Positions 24,851-35,700 of a stretch of DNA of 60,577 nucleotides are shown here, piece by piece. Made by a program: the position numbers and the translations under genes. A model generated the notes under the pieces. The model worked only from the letters and a program-made list of their open reading frames with translations. It had not been told where the DNA came from and made no database searches. Origin of the DNA: Balneolaceae bacterium (GTDB lineage Bacteria > Bacteroidota > Rhodothermia > Balneolales > Balneolaceae). Location: contig JAFIES010000052.1 in the NCBI GenBank assembly GCA_020832415.1, positions 1 to 60,577 on the forward strand, in the 5' to 3' direction. Position 1 is the stretch's first letter. The number at the start of each line of letters is the position of its first letter.

Positions 24851-27800
24851 ATGAGACGACCGGAAACCAATCCAAAGGGCCTTTGTATATACGTAATGTT
24901 TGCACTGTTTTTTCTACTTGCTTCAGCCATGCCGGAACAGATATATGCGCAATTTACTGTAACTGAAGGAAGCACTTACAACGGAGCTGTTGAAAACGGG
25001 GATGCGCCGTTCACCTTAATACAGGAGCCATCCTATGGTACGCTAACGTTCAATTCAGATGGGTCCTTTACCTATACAGCGCACAGACAACCAACGGCTG
25101 GGTTTCAGGATACCGATTCATTCGAGTATAAATCAAATGATCAGGAAGAAAGTGATGATCCTTATGTGGTTTCTATAACCATTACTCCTGTAAATGATGC
25201 ACCCGTTGCGCAATCAAAATCTTTTACAGTTGATCTTGGCGACACTCATAGCGGACAGGTTACTGCAACAGATGTGGATGGTGATGCGCTTACTTACGCT
25301 TTACAAACAGGTCCTGATAACGGAACATTGGTATTCAACACGAATGGCAGTTTTTCTTATACGGCAAATAGTTATGGTGATGGGACAGATTCATTTACAT
25401 TTGTTGCAAATGATGGGTGGGCCAACTCTGAGCCGGCAACGGTAAGCATTAATATAAGCAGTGCTTTTTGCGGCGGCAGCGGTACCGAAGCCGAACCCTA
25501 CCTGATATGTACGGCCGATCAACTGAACAACGTACGCGAAGATCTAAGTGCCTACTATAAATTAGCTAACGATATAGACATGGATGTGGCGCCTTATAAT
25601 GAAGGTGAAGGCTGGGAGCCGATAGGAAAGGTTGGAAGTGCATTTACAGGTACATTTGACGGCGCAATTTACACTATCAACAATCTATTTATAGATCGGT
25701 CCGAGGAAACTCACATTGGATTATTCGGATTAGTGAATAATGCATTTATAGAAAATGTAGGATTGGAAGATGTAAATATTACCGGAAATCGGTTTACAGG
25801 CGGTTTGATGGGGTATAATGGCAATAACGGAACCATCATCGAATCATATTTTATCGGCTCTGTAACCGGTACAGATAATTATACTGGCGGCCTGGTAGGG
25901 TTTAATGAGGGGGGTGACATTATTGACTCTCATGCAACCGGCACAGTAAATGGCACAGGTTGGAGAGTCGGGGGGTTGGTGGGAAGAACCACTTCAGGAT
26001 CAATAATTGGTTCATTCGCTAACTGCCAAGTTAATGGCCATAATTCTGTTGGGGGCCTGGTGGGAGAAAGCTGGAACAGCTCCATAATCAGTTCCTATGC
26101 AACTGGTGACGTAAGTGGTGGTTATTCCGTAGGTGGATTGGTGGGGACTGCCAGTGGAATCGTCAGCATCATCACTGACTCTTATGCTTCAGGTGTTGTT
26201 AGCGCTACTGAAGATAGAGTTGGTGGTCTGGTGGGCATTTTGAGTGATAATTCTTCGGTCAAAAGATCTTATGCTGTTGGTGAAGTCGTTGGTATTGTTG
26301 ACAATATTGGTGGCCTGTTAGGTCGTCTGGATAATTCGACAGTTGAAGATTCCTACTATGACAAAGAAACCACCGGCCAATCAGATGACGAAGGTAAGGG
26401 TACGCCCAAAACCATGGCTGAAATGAAGCAAATCACCACCTTTTCTGCCTGGGATATTGCTTTAACCGACACAGAATTAAACGACGGATACCCCTTCCTC
26501 GCCTGGCAGGACGACAATGAAGATTCAGTCTGGTTAATTACCGGAGAGGAACTCTTCTGCGGCGGAAGCGGCGACGAACACGATCCCTACTTGATCTGCA
26601 CTGCGGATGAACTGAACAACATCCGCGAAGACCTCACTGCCCATTACAAATTAGCTAATGATATTGATCTGGACATAGCACCCTATAATGAAGGGGAGGG
26701 ATGGGAGCCGATTGGTTCGCACACGGACCGTTTCATCGGAAGTTTTGATGGGGAATCATTTGTTATTATGAATCTCTACGTTAACCGGCCCGAGACCTTT
26801 AACATTGGTCTTTTTGGATATACAGAAAATGCTAATATTACAAATGTCCGCCTGGAAGGGTTAGAAGTTACTGGTGGCAGTCTTAATGTTGGAGGCCTGA
26901 TTGGCCGCACCCGAACCACAGATGTTTCCAACTCATATGTAAATGGAAATGTAACCGGCGGAAATATGACCGGAGGTTTGGTTGGTATGCATTCAGATAA
27001 TTCAACCATCACAAATTCATATGCAACCGGGATGGTAGGAAGCATAGCGGATACTGAAAATCATGGCGGTTTAGTAGGCCAGGTTGATAATTCAACCATT
27101 ACAAACTCTTATACTGTAAGTACAGTGGAGGGTAATATAAGTGTGGGTGGTTTGGTGGGAAAGAGTCACCGTGGAATCGTCATTAATTCCTATGCAATAA
27201 ATAATGTTCATGGAAATGATCGGGTTGGCGGTTTAATTGGGAACAATCATGGTACAGAAACGCACGGACATTCAGAAGCAGAATTAACTGAGTCTTATGC
27301 CGCCGGTACAGTAAATGGTAGTACTAATGTTGGTGGTCTTGTTGGAGAAAATACTGGTTCGGTAACCAACTCTTTCTACGACCGCGATACCAGTGGTCAG
27401 GAAGATGACGACGGTCGTGGCACGCCAAAAACCACGGCCGAGATGAAACAGCAAAGCACCTTTACAACTGCAGGGGCAGACTGGGATTTCACAAATCTCT
27501 GGGCGATTGAGTCGGGCGATTACATCTCCTACCCCTACTTTGGCAATAGCGACGAGGCGCCCGAGCAAGATCCGCCTCCGGGACTGGTGAGAGTTGCCGG
27601 GTTTGATGAAGCCCCGAGGCTGTTTGCCGCAGCCGGCAAAGAAGTCCCGGTTACCACTCAGCATATTCTGTTTGAAGGTGGCGAGAGCGTAACCATCACG
27701 CAGCTTCCGGTTCAGGGAACCCTCCTTCTGGATGGAACGGCTGTAGAGAATAATGATGTGATACACAAAGGTGATGTGGAAGCCGGGAAACTGGGTTATA

Positions 27801-29395
27801 TACCTGAGAAGGGTATTCCTGCAACAGTTTATGTATATGGTTATGATCAGTTCATCTACGAAAATTCTGAGGAGCAGCGTACCCTTCCGGTCGATCTTGC
27901 GGCTCAAGCCATGCCGTATGAGTTTACCGAAGGCTGGTTCCTGTTCTCATCTCCCGGAGACGGGCAGACCGTGGGCGAGCTGCTTGGCAATATCCGCACT
28001 GATGGATATCCGGGTTCTACCAATCCGGGAGCATCGTTCCCGACGGTCTATACGCTGGATCAGGACGCCTATCAATGGGCGGCTGTGACAAGCAGTGACC
28101 AGGTGCTGGTGCAAGGCGCTGGATTGCTGGTTTATGTATTTGAGGAAGATACACCGGCAGAAGATCTGCTCTTCTCCGAAGGCCCGTGGGCGCCGCTGGA
28201 TGGCAGTTTCACGTTCGATCATATGCTTTGGTACGATCCTGACCAGGGACCGCAGGGCGACAGCCACTTTTTGATTGGCAACCCGCACCCGGTAGCCATT
28301 AACATCTGTAACATGATTATGGAAGGCACCAATATGGCGAATTCACTCGACATCTGGGCGCCATGGGAAAATGACGGGCACGGAGGGTATATAAACTTCT
28401 CATGTGAGATAACTCCGAGGAAAGTACAAACACAGGCAAACTCCGATGAGTTGCAGCAGGGAGAAATACTATTTGAAGGGTACGTACCGCCATTTATCGG
28501 CTTCTGGGTACGCACCACTGCAGACAACCCAAGCTTGGCAATCACTGAAAATGATTATGTTGGTATGCCCCGGCGTAAACAAACCGAGGCGAAACCCGAG
28601 CCGGTTACCCTGGTTCTGAGCCATGAGGAGCGAAACTACGCCAACACGGTGAATATTCTGTTCTCAGACCGAGGCAGTGATGGGCTGGATGAGATCGATG
28701 CCATCAAGCTGAGCTCAGCCGGGCTGGCCAAGCGATACCTCTCCTTCTTTGCGATGGATGAGGAGGGCCGCAAATACGCCCTTCGAAGCCTGCCAACGCT
28801 GATGCAAGATGAAGTCACCATTCCGCTGGGCATCGAAACCACCGAAGAAGGAAGTTACACCCTGACGTGGAGCCTGCCGGATGCCGGACTTACCGGTGCT
28901 AACTACTACCTGCGAGACCATCACGCCGGAACAACTGTGCAGCTTCGCGATGGGCAGAGCTACCGCTTTGATTTAGAGGCGACAACTGCTGCCAAAGCCA
29001 TAGATCCCCCCCTATTAAGGGGGGACGCAAAGGGGGTGTTTAGTGCCCGGATAGCCGAACACGAATCCACCCCGCGCTTCGAGCTGATCGTTACCACCGG
29101 CGAGTTAAAAGACGGTGGAAGCGAACTGCCTGCTGAAATTGTGCTGAACCAGAACTATCCGAATCCGTTCAATCCGGCCACCATTATCAGCTACGAACTG
29201 CCCGAGCAGGTTCACGTGCGCCTGGATGTGTATGATATGACAGGCCGCCATGTGGCTGAGCTGGTGAATGAGCAGATAAATGCAGGCCAACATCGTGTAA
29301 CATTCAACGCAATGAATCTGTCCAGTGGTGTTTATATCTACCGCTTACAGGCAGGCAACGAGATACAGACCAGAAAATTAACCATCATAAAATAG
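24851..29395 (+). CDS. Giant secreted protein: cadherin-like, GLUG repeats, T9SS tail
   Basis: A 1514-residue protein exported by Sec (signal peptide ~1-33) and then by type IX secretion. Domain order: two Ig/cadherin-like tandem repeats (~35-205, 'VNDAPVAQSKSF', 'NDGWANSEPATVSI'); a first GLUG module (~205-505) opening 'FCGGSGTEAEPYLIC' with many 'GGLVG' repeats; a second, clearly duplicated module (~567-870) opening 'FCGGSGDEHDPYLIC'; a ~500-residue beta-rich region; and a sorting tail from ~1430 ('NQNYPNPFNPATIISYEL' to 'GVYIYRLQAG'). GLUG repeats occur in bacterial surface adhesins and peptidases. A short palindromic repeat codes residues ~1385-1398. A surface adhesin is likely (inference). 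Confidence 0.9.
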   Translation: MRRPETNPKGLCIYVMFALFFLLASAMPEQIYAQFTVTEGSTYNGAVENGDAPFTLIQEPSYGTLTFNSDGSFTYTAHRQPTAGFQDTDSFEYKSNDQEESDDPYVVSITITPVNDAPVAQSKSFTVDLGDTHSGQVTATDVDGDALTYALQTGPDNGTLVFNTNGSFSYTANSYGDGTDSFTFVANDGWANSEPATVSINISSAFCGGSGTEAEPYLICTADQLNNVREDLSAYYKLANDIDMDVAPYNEGEGWEPIGKVGSAFTGTFDGAIYTINNLFIDRSEETHIGLFGLVNNAFIENVGLEDVNITGNRFTGGLMGYNGNNGTIIESYFIGSVTGTDNYTGGLVGFNEGGDIIDSHATGTVNGTGWRVGGLVGRTTSGSIIGSFANCQVNGHNSVGGLVGESWNSSIISSYATGDVSGGYSVGGLVGTASGIVSIITDSYASGVVSATEDRVGGLVGILSDNSSVKRSYAVGEVVGIVDNIGGLLGRLDNSTVEDSYYDKETTGQSDDEGKGTPKTMAEMKQITTFSAWDIALTDTELNDGYPFLAWQDDNEDSVWLITGEELFCGGSGDEHDPYLICTADELNNIREDLTAHYKLANDIDLDIAPYNEGEGWEPIGSHTDRFIGSFDGESFVIMNLYVNRPETFNIGLFGYTENANITNVRLEGLEVTGGSLNVGGLIGRTRTTDVSNSYVNGNVTGGNMTGGLVGMHSDNSTITNSYATGMVGSIADTENHGGLVGQVDNSTITNSYTVSTVEGNISVGGLVGKSHRGIVINSYAINNVHGNDRVGGLIGNNHGTETHGHSEAELTESYAAGTVNGSTNVGGLVGENTGSVTNSFYDRDTSGQEDDDGRGTPKTTAEMKQQSTFTTAGADWDFTNLWAIESGDYISYPYFGNSDEAPEQDPPPGLVRVAGFDEAPRLFAAAGKEVPVTTQHILFEGGESVTITQLPVQGTLLLDGTAVENNDVIHKGDVEAGKLGYIPEKGIPATVYVYGYDQFIYENSEEQRTLPVDLAAQAMPYEFTEGWFLFSSPGDGQTVGELLGNIRTDGYPGSTNPGASFPTVYTLDQDAYQWAAVTSSDQVLVQGAGLLVYVFEEDTPAEDLLFSEGPWAPLDGSFTFDHMLWYDPDQGPQGDSHFLIGNPHPVAINICNMIMEGTNMANSLDIWAPWENDGHGGYINFSCEITPRKVQTQANSDELQQGEILFEGYVPPFIGFWVRTTADNPSLAITENDYVGMPRRKQTEAKPEPVTLVLSHEERNYANTVNILFSDRGSDGLDEIDAIKLSSAGLAKRYLSFFAMDEEGRKYALRSLPTLMQDEVTIPLGIETTEEGSYTLTWSLPDAGLTGANYYLRDHHAGTTVQLRDGQSYRFDLEATTAAKAIDPPLLRGDAKGVFSARIAEHESTPRFELIVTTGELKDGGSELPAEIVLNQNYPNPFNPATIISYELPEQVHVRLDVYDMTGRHVAELVNEQINAGQHRVTFNAMNLSSGVYIYRLQAGNEIQTRKLTIIK
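29004..29045 (+). repeat. Palindromic repeat inside the T9SS gene
   Basis: CCCCCC-TATTAA-GGGGGG (29007-29024) followed by ACGCAAAGGGGGTGTT. This has the same plan as the repeats at 13.1-13.3 kb (C-rich/G-rich palindrome, 'GGGGAC', then 'GGGGTGT'). It is read in frame as 'DPPLLRGDAKGVFS' and does not disturb the reading frame. Confidence 0.6.
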
Positions 29396-29407
29396 AAGAT
29401 GGTAGAT

Positions 29408-29436
29408 GATAAAAAGTGCCGGTTTTCTCCGGCACT
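29408..29436 (-). terminator. Terminator of the RND efflux operon
   Basis: AGTGCCGG (29415-29422), loop TTTTCT, CCGGCACT (29429-29436): an 8-base GC-rich stem. On the minus strand it is followed by TTTTT (29415-29411), the classic intrinsic form, so it should stop transcripts coming from 29644 leftward. On the plus strand it may also serve the T9SS gene, though the tail is weaker (AAATTT). Confidence 0.7.
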
Positions 29437-29468
29437 AAATTTCCTGAACGTTAAAAATATGAGTAAAA

Positions 29469-29612
29469 ATGAAGAAAGTAATTGATTTCATGCCCCAAAA
29501 AGCAGAGGAAAATAGGAAAGAATGGATACGTCCGGAGATTACAAATCTGCTGATCAAGGAAACAGAGCAACTGTTACCTCCGGAAGATACAGATGGCCCG
29601 CCACTGTCATAA
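29469..29612 (+). CDS. 47-residue RiPP-precursor-like small protein
   Basis: ATG at 29469, TAA at 29610. The first half is charged ('MKKVIDFMPQKAEENRKEW'), followed by 'EWIRPEITNLLIKET', which resembles the W/Y-x2-P-x-(I/L)-x3-L-x3-T leader pattern seen in lasso-peptide and related RiPP precursors. The tail is short and Pro/Asp rich ('LLPPEDTDGPPLS'). No cyclase, PqqD-like or protease gene is adjacent, and the ribosome site is weak. It could also be a plain small protein. It lies between the T9SS gene (74 bases after its stop) and the convergent efflux operon. Confidence 0.5.
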   Translation: MKKVIDFMPQKAEENRKEWIRPEITNLLIKETEQLLPPEDTDGPPLS

Positions 29613-29643
29613 TAGGTTCAAAAACAAAAAGAAGTTTGTACAA

Positions 29644-32600
29644 TTATGCCATCGCCTTCTTGATAGACTTTCTTCGCTTTTTGGAGATGCCGATTGCTAC
29701 AGCCGGAACTACAAACAGGGTTAATATGGTTGCGAATGCAAGGCCGCCAATTACGGAACGGGCAAGCGGACTCCAGGTTTCTGATCCGGCTCCCAGCTCG
29801 AGTGCAAGGGGAATCATGGAGCAGATTGTGGTTAAAGCGGTTAGTAAAATAGGGCGCATTCTTCGCTTGCACGCTTCGAGAAATTGCTCAAGGTAGTCGA
29901 TGTCGCCCGTACTGTTTTTTGTGTTTTGATGGATAAAATCGAGAAGTACAATTCCGTTGTTTACCACAATACCTATCAAAATAACAATACCGATGTAAGC
30001 CGGTACACTAAGGGTAGTTCCGGTGATAAAAAGGAACAAGAGTGATCCAAAAAAGGCCAGAGGTACCGACATCATCACAATAAACGGATCGCGAAGATTT
30101 TCAAAAAGTGATGCCATTACCATGTACGTAAGAAGTAGTACAAGTATAAGTGCAATCAGTATTTCGGCGCCGCTCTCTTGCTGTGCAAATACAGAGCCTC
30201 CAAACTCGTATCGATATCCATCGGGCAGTACAACTTCATTATCTGCAAACATCTGTTCAATTCGGTTTTGATACTCTTCCAGATCACCCCGAACCATCAC
30301 ATTCACATCAAGCAGTGTTTCCCTGTCGCGGCGGGTAATGTTATTGAGAGCCTCATTTACAGTGAAATTGCCAAGGCCAAGTACCGGTATTCGTTGATCC
30401 TCATATTGAGCAAGCTCAAGAGCGAAAAGATCCGCTCGGTTTTGAAACTGATCACGCACATTTCGAACCTGTATTGGTATTTCCCGACCTTCTTCGCGAT
30501 AAAACCCGGCACGTGTGCCTCTTGCCTGTGTACCAAGTTCTGTTGCAATTGCTGACGATGCAATTCCTGTTCGGCTAATCTGATTACGGTCGAGCTCATA
30601 AACCAATTCCGGTCCGGGTCGATTGCGCATGTTACTCACAGATAGCACCTGTGGATCACCAATCAATGCCTCTTCAATTTGCAGTGTGAGCAATTGAAGC
30701 ACCTCCACATCCGGCCCGATTAAACTCACTCGGATTCCGCGCCCGCCCCAGCCACCACGGCCCATTGGAATGCCTCCGCTTCCGCCAAGATTGGCAATCT
30801 CTACACTGGTATCGTCATCGCGCAGATTATTTTGCAGGCGTGCAGCCACTTCCGATGTAGGGTTGTCTCGGTATCGGTCATCAACAAGCGTAATACTTAA
30901 TGTACCGGCATTTGTAGCAGTGCTTCGCCCCGATCGGCCAATATTTGTGATAACAGTTTGCACATCAGAATCATCAAGCAGTACCTGAGTGAATTCCCGA
31001 AGTGTGGTAGTGGTATTTGCGAGATTGGTACCGGCCGGTAGCTCAATCCGCAGATCGAAAGTGCCTTCATCCGTTTCAGGGAAAAACTCTTTTTCGATAT
31101 TCCCAAAGAGATAATTGGCGCCAAAGATAATACCGATTATTGCGATAGTTACAATATATTTTCTCGCCAGAATCCACTCCAGAATGGAGATGTAATTGGT
31201 TTCGAGTGATTTGATCCAGTTGAGAGTGTAATTTCTTTTGAGGAATTCCTCACGTTTCAAAATGAGAGATGCCAGAACCGGAATAAGTATAATCGATGCA
31301 AGAAATGAAAACCCGATGGAGATGGAGATGGTGATGGCAAGATCTTTGGCAACGGTACCTGCAAAGCCTGTAAGTGTTAAAATGGGGATGAACACCGCAA
31401 TTGTGGTGAGTGTAGAACCGAGTAGTGCACCGCCCACTTCGTTGGTGCCGTCGAGAGCAGCCTGGAACCTGTTTTTCCCTTTTTCAAGCTGGTTGGCAAT
31501 ACTTTCTGAAACCACAATGGAGTTATCAACCAGCAAACCGATGGCAAGTGCAAGGCCTGTAATGGAAATAATATTCAACGTGATATCGAGGGCATACATC
31601 GCGGCAAATGTAGCCGTGAGGGATACCGGAATACTCATGGCTACTACAAATGCAATGCGCCAGCCACCCATGAAAATCAACAGAATGAGTACCACAACAA
31701 TAAGTGCAATCAGTGCTGATTGAGCCAGGTTTGAGATGGAATCCTCAATAAACTGCCCCTCATTACTGAGGATCTGCATGGTAACACTCGATGGCAGATT
31801 TGGCTGGAATTCCTGCATGGTCTGTACAATCTGGTGTGTAACCTCGAGGGTATTTGCATCTGATTGTTTCTGGATATCTACGGTAACACTGTTCCGTCCG
31901 TTAATCTCAACAAGGCTCCGTATCTCTTCGTAATCATCCCGTACGATGGCTACATCCCGTACCCGAACGGGCATGTCGCCATTCATAGCCACAATGGTTT
32001 CGGATATCTGATCCACACTGTTATACATCGACTGTGCGCGGATGCTGTAGCTTGTGCGATCTGCCACAAGACTGCCAATTGGCTGCTGAACGTTGTTGTT
32101 TCTGATGCTGGATACCACCTGACCGGGAAGCAGGTTGTGCCTGGCAAGCGCTTCAGGCAGCAGATCTACATAAATATTTCGTGTGAGTCCGCCGCGTGTT
32201 TCGGCAGATGCAACACCCTGAATACGTTCAAAACGGGGCTCAATAAATTCAACCGAAAGCTGGCGAAGCTCATCCAGACCCAGCACGTCTGACTCAACAC
32301 TTACACGCATTACAGGGGCACGGTCTGGGTCGAACTGGAAGATGAATGGTTCATTCGCTTCGGAAGGTAAATTCGGCCGGATACGCTCAACCGCTTCACG
32401 CACCTTTTGTTCGGTAACCATAATGCTGGTTCCCGGTTTAAGTCTCAAAATCAAAAATGCACCACCCTGCCGTACGTTGGAATCGAGCGATTCAATTCCC
32501 TCAACACCCATCACGGCCGCTTCTATCGGTTCCACCACAAGCCGGAGCATATCGTCCGGTGCTACGTTGGAGTAGTTCACGGAAATTCCCATCACAGGAA

Positions 32601-32733
32601 TATTGAATGTTGGATAGAGTGTGACCTTGAGGTTAGTCAGCGAAAAGATGCCAAATCCTATAACCAGCAACGACATCATTATGGCCGTTACCGGCCTTTT
32701 AAGGATTTTTTCTGTGATGGTTATTTTTTTCAT
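29644..32733 (-). CDS. RND efflux permease, second of pair
   Basis: A 1029-residue RND (HAE1/AcrB-like) proton-driven exporter. It has the usual plan: a first helix ('MMSLLVIGFGIFSLTNLKV'), two large periplasmic loops and two blocks of six helices. Family blocks seen are 'ALAIGLLVDNSIVVSESI' in helix 4, 'GGALLGSTLTTIAVFIPIL', and near the C-terminus 'RRMRPILLTALTTICSMIPL'. It is translated 37 bases after the other permease and belongs to one operon with a lipoprotein adaptor. Having two different permeases suggests a mixed trimer as in MdtBC (inference). The substrate is unknown. Confidence 0.95.
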   Translation of the reverse strand: MKKITITEKILKRPVTAIMMSLLVIGFGIFSLTNLKVTLYPTFNIPVMGISVNYSNVAPDDMLRLVVEPIEAAVMGVEGIESLDSNVRQGGAFLILRLKPGTSIMVTEQKVREAVERIRPNLPSEANEPFIFQFDPDRAPVMRVSVESDVLGLDELRQLSVEFIEPRFERIQGVASAETRGGLTRNIYVDLLPEALARHNLLPGQVVSSIRNNNVQQPIGSLVADRTSYSIRAQSMYNSVDQISETIVAMNGDMPVRVRDVAIVRDDYEEIRSLVEINGRNSVTVDIQKQSDANTLEVTHQIVQTMQEFQPNLPSSVTMQILSNEGQFIEDSISNLAQSALIALIVVVLILLIFMGGWRIAFVVAMSIPVSLTATFAAMYALDITLNIISITGLALAIGLLVDNSIVVSESIANQLEKGKNRFQAALDGTNEVGGALLGSTLTTIAVFIPILTLTGFAGTVAKDLAITISISIGFSFLASIILIPVLASLILKREEFLKRNYTLNWIKSLETNYISILEWILARKYIVTIAIIGIIFGANYLFGNIEKEFFPETDEGTFDLRIELPAGTNLANTTTTLREFTQVLLDDSDVQTVITNIGRSGRSTATNAGTLSITLVDDRYRDNPTSEVAARLQNNLRDDDTSVEIANLGGSGGIPMGRGGWGGRGIRVSLIGPDVEVLQLLTLQIEEALIGDPQVLSVSNMRNRPGPELVYELDRNQISRTGIASSAIATELGTQARGTRAGFYREEGREIPIQVRNVRDQFQNRADLFALELAQYEDQRIPVLGLGNFTVNEALNNITRRDRETLLDVNVMVRGDLEEYQNRIEQMFADNEVVLPDGYRYEFGGSVFAQQESGAEILIALILVLLLTYMVMASLFENLRDPFIVMMSVPLAFFGSLLFLFITGTTLSVPAYIGIVILIGIVVNNGIVLLDFIHQNTKNSTGDIDYLEQFLEACKRRMRPILLTALTTICSMIPLALELGAGSETWSPLARSVIGGLAFATILTLFVVPAVAIGISKKRRKSIKKAMA

Positions 32734-32770
32734 TTCAACATGTTGAGTGTTTCCGGGTGGATGTTCATCA

Positions 32771-35700
32771 TCAGGCCTGTTCGGCTAAAGGATCCTCTTT
32801 ATGTACGGCATCAAATCCTGCTTTTTCAACGAGTGAATTGATCAGGTAATACATACATGGTACGGCAAAAAGCATCAGCAGTGTCGACATGGATAGTCCG
32901 CCAATTACCGCACGCGCCATCGGGCTCCAGGTTTCGGCACCGGCACCCAGTTGCAGAGCAAGTGGTACCATGGCCAGGATCGTGGTGAACGCAGTCATCA
33001 AAATTGGTCGCAACCTGCGTCCGGCTCCATTTACAATGGCATCATGCCGGTTTTGCCCGCGCGACTGCAAAATTTTGATGTAATCAATCATAACAATACC
33101 GTTATTTACTACAATACCGGTTAACAGTACCAGCCCAACCATGGCGGTTACACTCACCGGGGTTGATGTAAAAAGTAGCATCAGCAGAACACCGGTTAGG
33201 GCGAGTGGTATTGTTACAATGATGATGAATGGCTCAACCAAACTTTCAAACTGCGAGGCCATTACCATATAGGTTAAAATTCCGGCTATCATGAAGGCAA
33301 TGAGCAGAAAATAGAAGGACTCCTGCTGCTCTTCTGCCGAGCCGCCCAGTTCGTACCGATAGCCTTCGGGCCAGTCGATTGCAGCGAGACGCTGCCTGGC
33401 GAGTTCAGTTGCTGTACGCAGATCGAGATTGCCGAGATCGGCTTCTACCTCAACCATGCGTTCCTGGTTAACACGTAAAATATTTGAAGGGCCGGTATAT
33501 CGGGTAATATTTGCCAGATTTCGAAGCGGCATCCACTCACCACCCGGTGTTTGTATCTGTAAATCCTGCAGGGATGTTGATTGTGCACGATCAATGGGAT
33601 CAACTTCCACAAGTACTTCAAATTCTATGCCCTGGTCAACGAATGTTGTGGCAACGGAGCCCTGTACTGAATTACTTAAAGCTGTTGCAACCTGAGATGT
33701 AGTCATTCCCACTCGGGCAATTCGTTCACGGTCCATTTCCACACGAAGCTCAGGCCGGCCCTGATCTGCAGAGCTGAATACGCTTACGATTCCATCAATG
33801 GAGCCCAGTTCCTGCATGGCAATATCCGCGAGAAAAGCCTTGATATCCTGGTCAAAACCATAAATTTGTACAATCAGTCCTGTCTCGCCGTCGGGGCTGA
33901 GCGGATCTTCGCGAACCTGACGAATGTTCGCGCCCGGAACTACCTGTAATCGTTCGAGAATGTCAGCGGTAATTTCCATTTGAGATCGGGACCTGTCAGA
34001 AATTGGCACAAGTTCAACCCGAACCCTGCCCTGGTTTCCACCGGGGTTATCGGCTCCTTCAATACCGGTTTTGTCGCCGTAATCAGATACAACAAGGCGT
34101 GCTTCGGGGATGGCTTCATTTACAATGTTTTCAACCTGCATGATGGTGCGCTCAAGCTCGAGAAGGCTCACGCCGGGTTCTCTCTGCACATCGAGTATGA
34201 TGAAGTTTTCATCAACCTGCGGGAAAAACTCTCCGCCAAGCAGATAAAAAATTGGCAGTGAAGCGAACAGAAGAGCGAATGCACCGAGTGTTACCCAGCC
34301 ACTTACTTTCAGTGCTTTATCCAGCACTCTTCTGTAACTGTTTTCGAGACGGTCGAACTGTCGTCCCAGCCAGGGGCCGAGATTATCGGAGAAGAATGTT
34401 TTGCTGCTTTTCGCAAGAAATGCGTAGATTTTTAAAAATGGCCACGCGATTACATAGAGCAGGAAAAGAGGGATGGAGAATAGTCGTGTAAATACATTTT
34501 GCCGCCGCCATACTAACAATTTATGCAGCAGATTTCTGGCGGGGTCTTTTTTGTCGGCGGTGATCAGTTCTGCTTCGAATAGACGGGAGCTTAGCACAGG
34601 TATCAGTGTAATTGCCACAAGCACCGAAACAATCATTGCGAACGAGATGGTGAGTGCCATATCACGGAAGAGCAGGCCGGCGATTCCGGGCACAAAAAGT
34701 ATCGGCAGAAAAACTACTAATGTGGTAAGTGTAGATACAATTACGGGAGTGGCTACTTCCTGCGCACCCGATGTAGCCGAGGTTTTGCCATCATGGCCAT
34801 CTTCTCTGAACCTGAAGATATTTTCAAGCACCACTACGGCATTATCCACCACAAGGCCAACAGCCAGTGTAAGGCCTGATAGTGAGATGATATTAAGGCT
34901 CACATCCGTAAAATCCATGATGCTGAATGTGGCAATAATGGAGATTGGAATGGTAATAGCCACGATTAGTGCCGAGCGGCCGCTACGCAGGAATAACAAC
35001 AGCATGATGATTACAAGTATTACTGCCTGTAGGCCTGTGAAGACCAGATTTTTGATAGAAAGACTAATAAAGTCTGCACGGTTCGTGAGAATTTCAAGAC
35101 TTACATCGGAGGGGAGAATGGATCTTATATCATCCAGGGCAGCAACCACTCCGCCGGCTGCATTTACAATATTACTATCGCTCTGTTTATAGATGTTCAT
35201 GATAACACCATCGTTACCCTGAACGCGCACATTTCCGATCGGCTGGGCGATTCCATCTTCCACCCAGGCAACATCTTTCAGGTAGACTGGGCTTCCTTCA
35301 TCTGTTACCGAAACAATACTGTTTCTGATCTGATCAATGTTCCTGAAATCACCGATGGTCCGAAGTGAGAATACGGTTTCGCCCTCGGTTAACTGGCCTG
35401 CGGGCACCTGCACATTCTCCTGTCGCAATCGGTTCGAAATATCAGCTACATCAAGGTTGTAGGTTCTCATCTGGGCATTGCTCAGCCGAACATTAATCTG
35501 CCGGTCAAAGCCACCTGCAGTTTCGGCTGATGCTATCCCTTCAATACGCTCAATACGCTGCTCAATTTGCCGGGTGGCAAGTGTACGTAGTTCTCTTGGA
35601 CTTCGGGTGTTTGATGTGAGGGCGAGGACTAGAACGGGTTCATCATTGGGATCGTACGAGAAAACGATTGGCTGGTCTACATCATCAGGCAGCGCGCGTC

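Noticed and set aside
34473-35192. Plus-strand open frame (239 codons) opposite an RND permease
   Set aside because: Very rich in Ser, Thr and Arg in the manner of a reverse shadow of hydrophobic codons; no start context.
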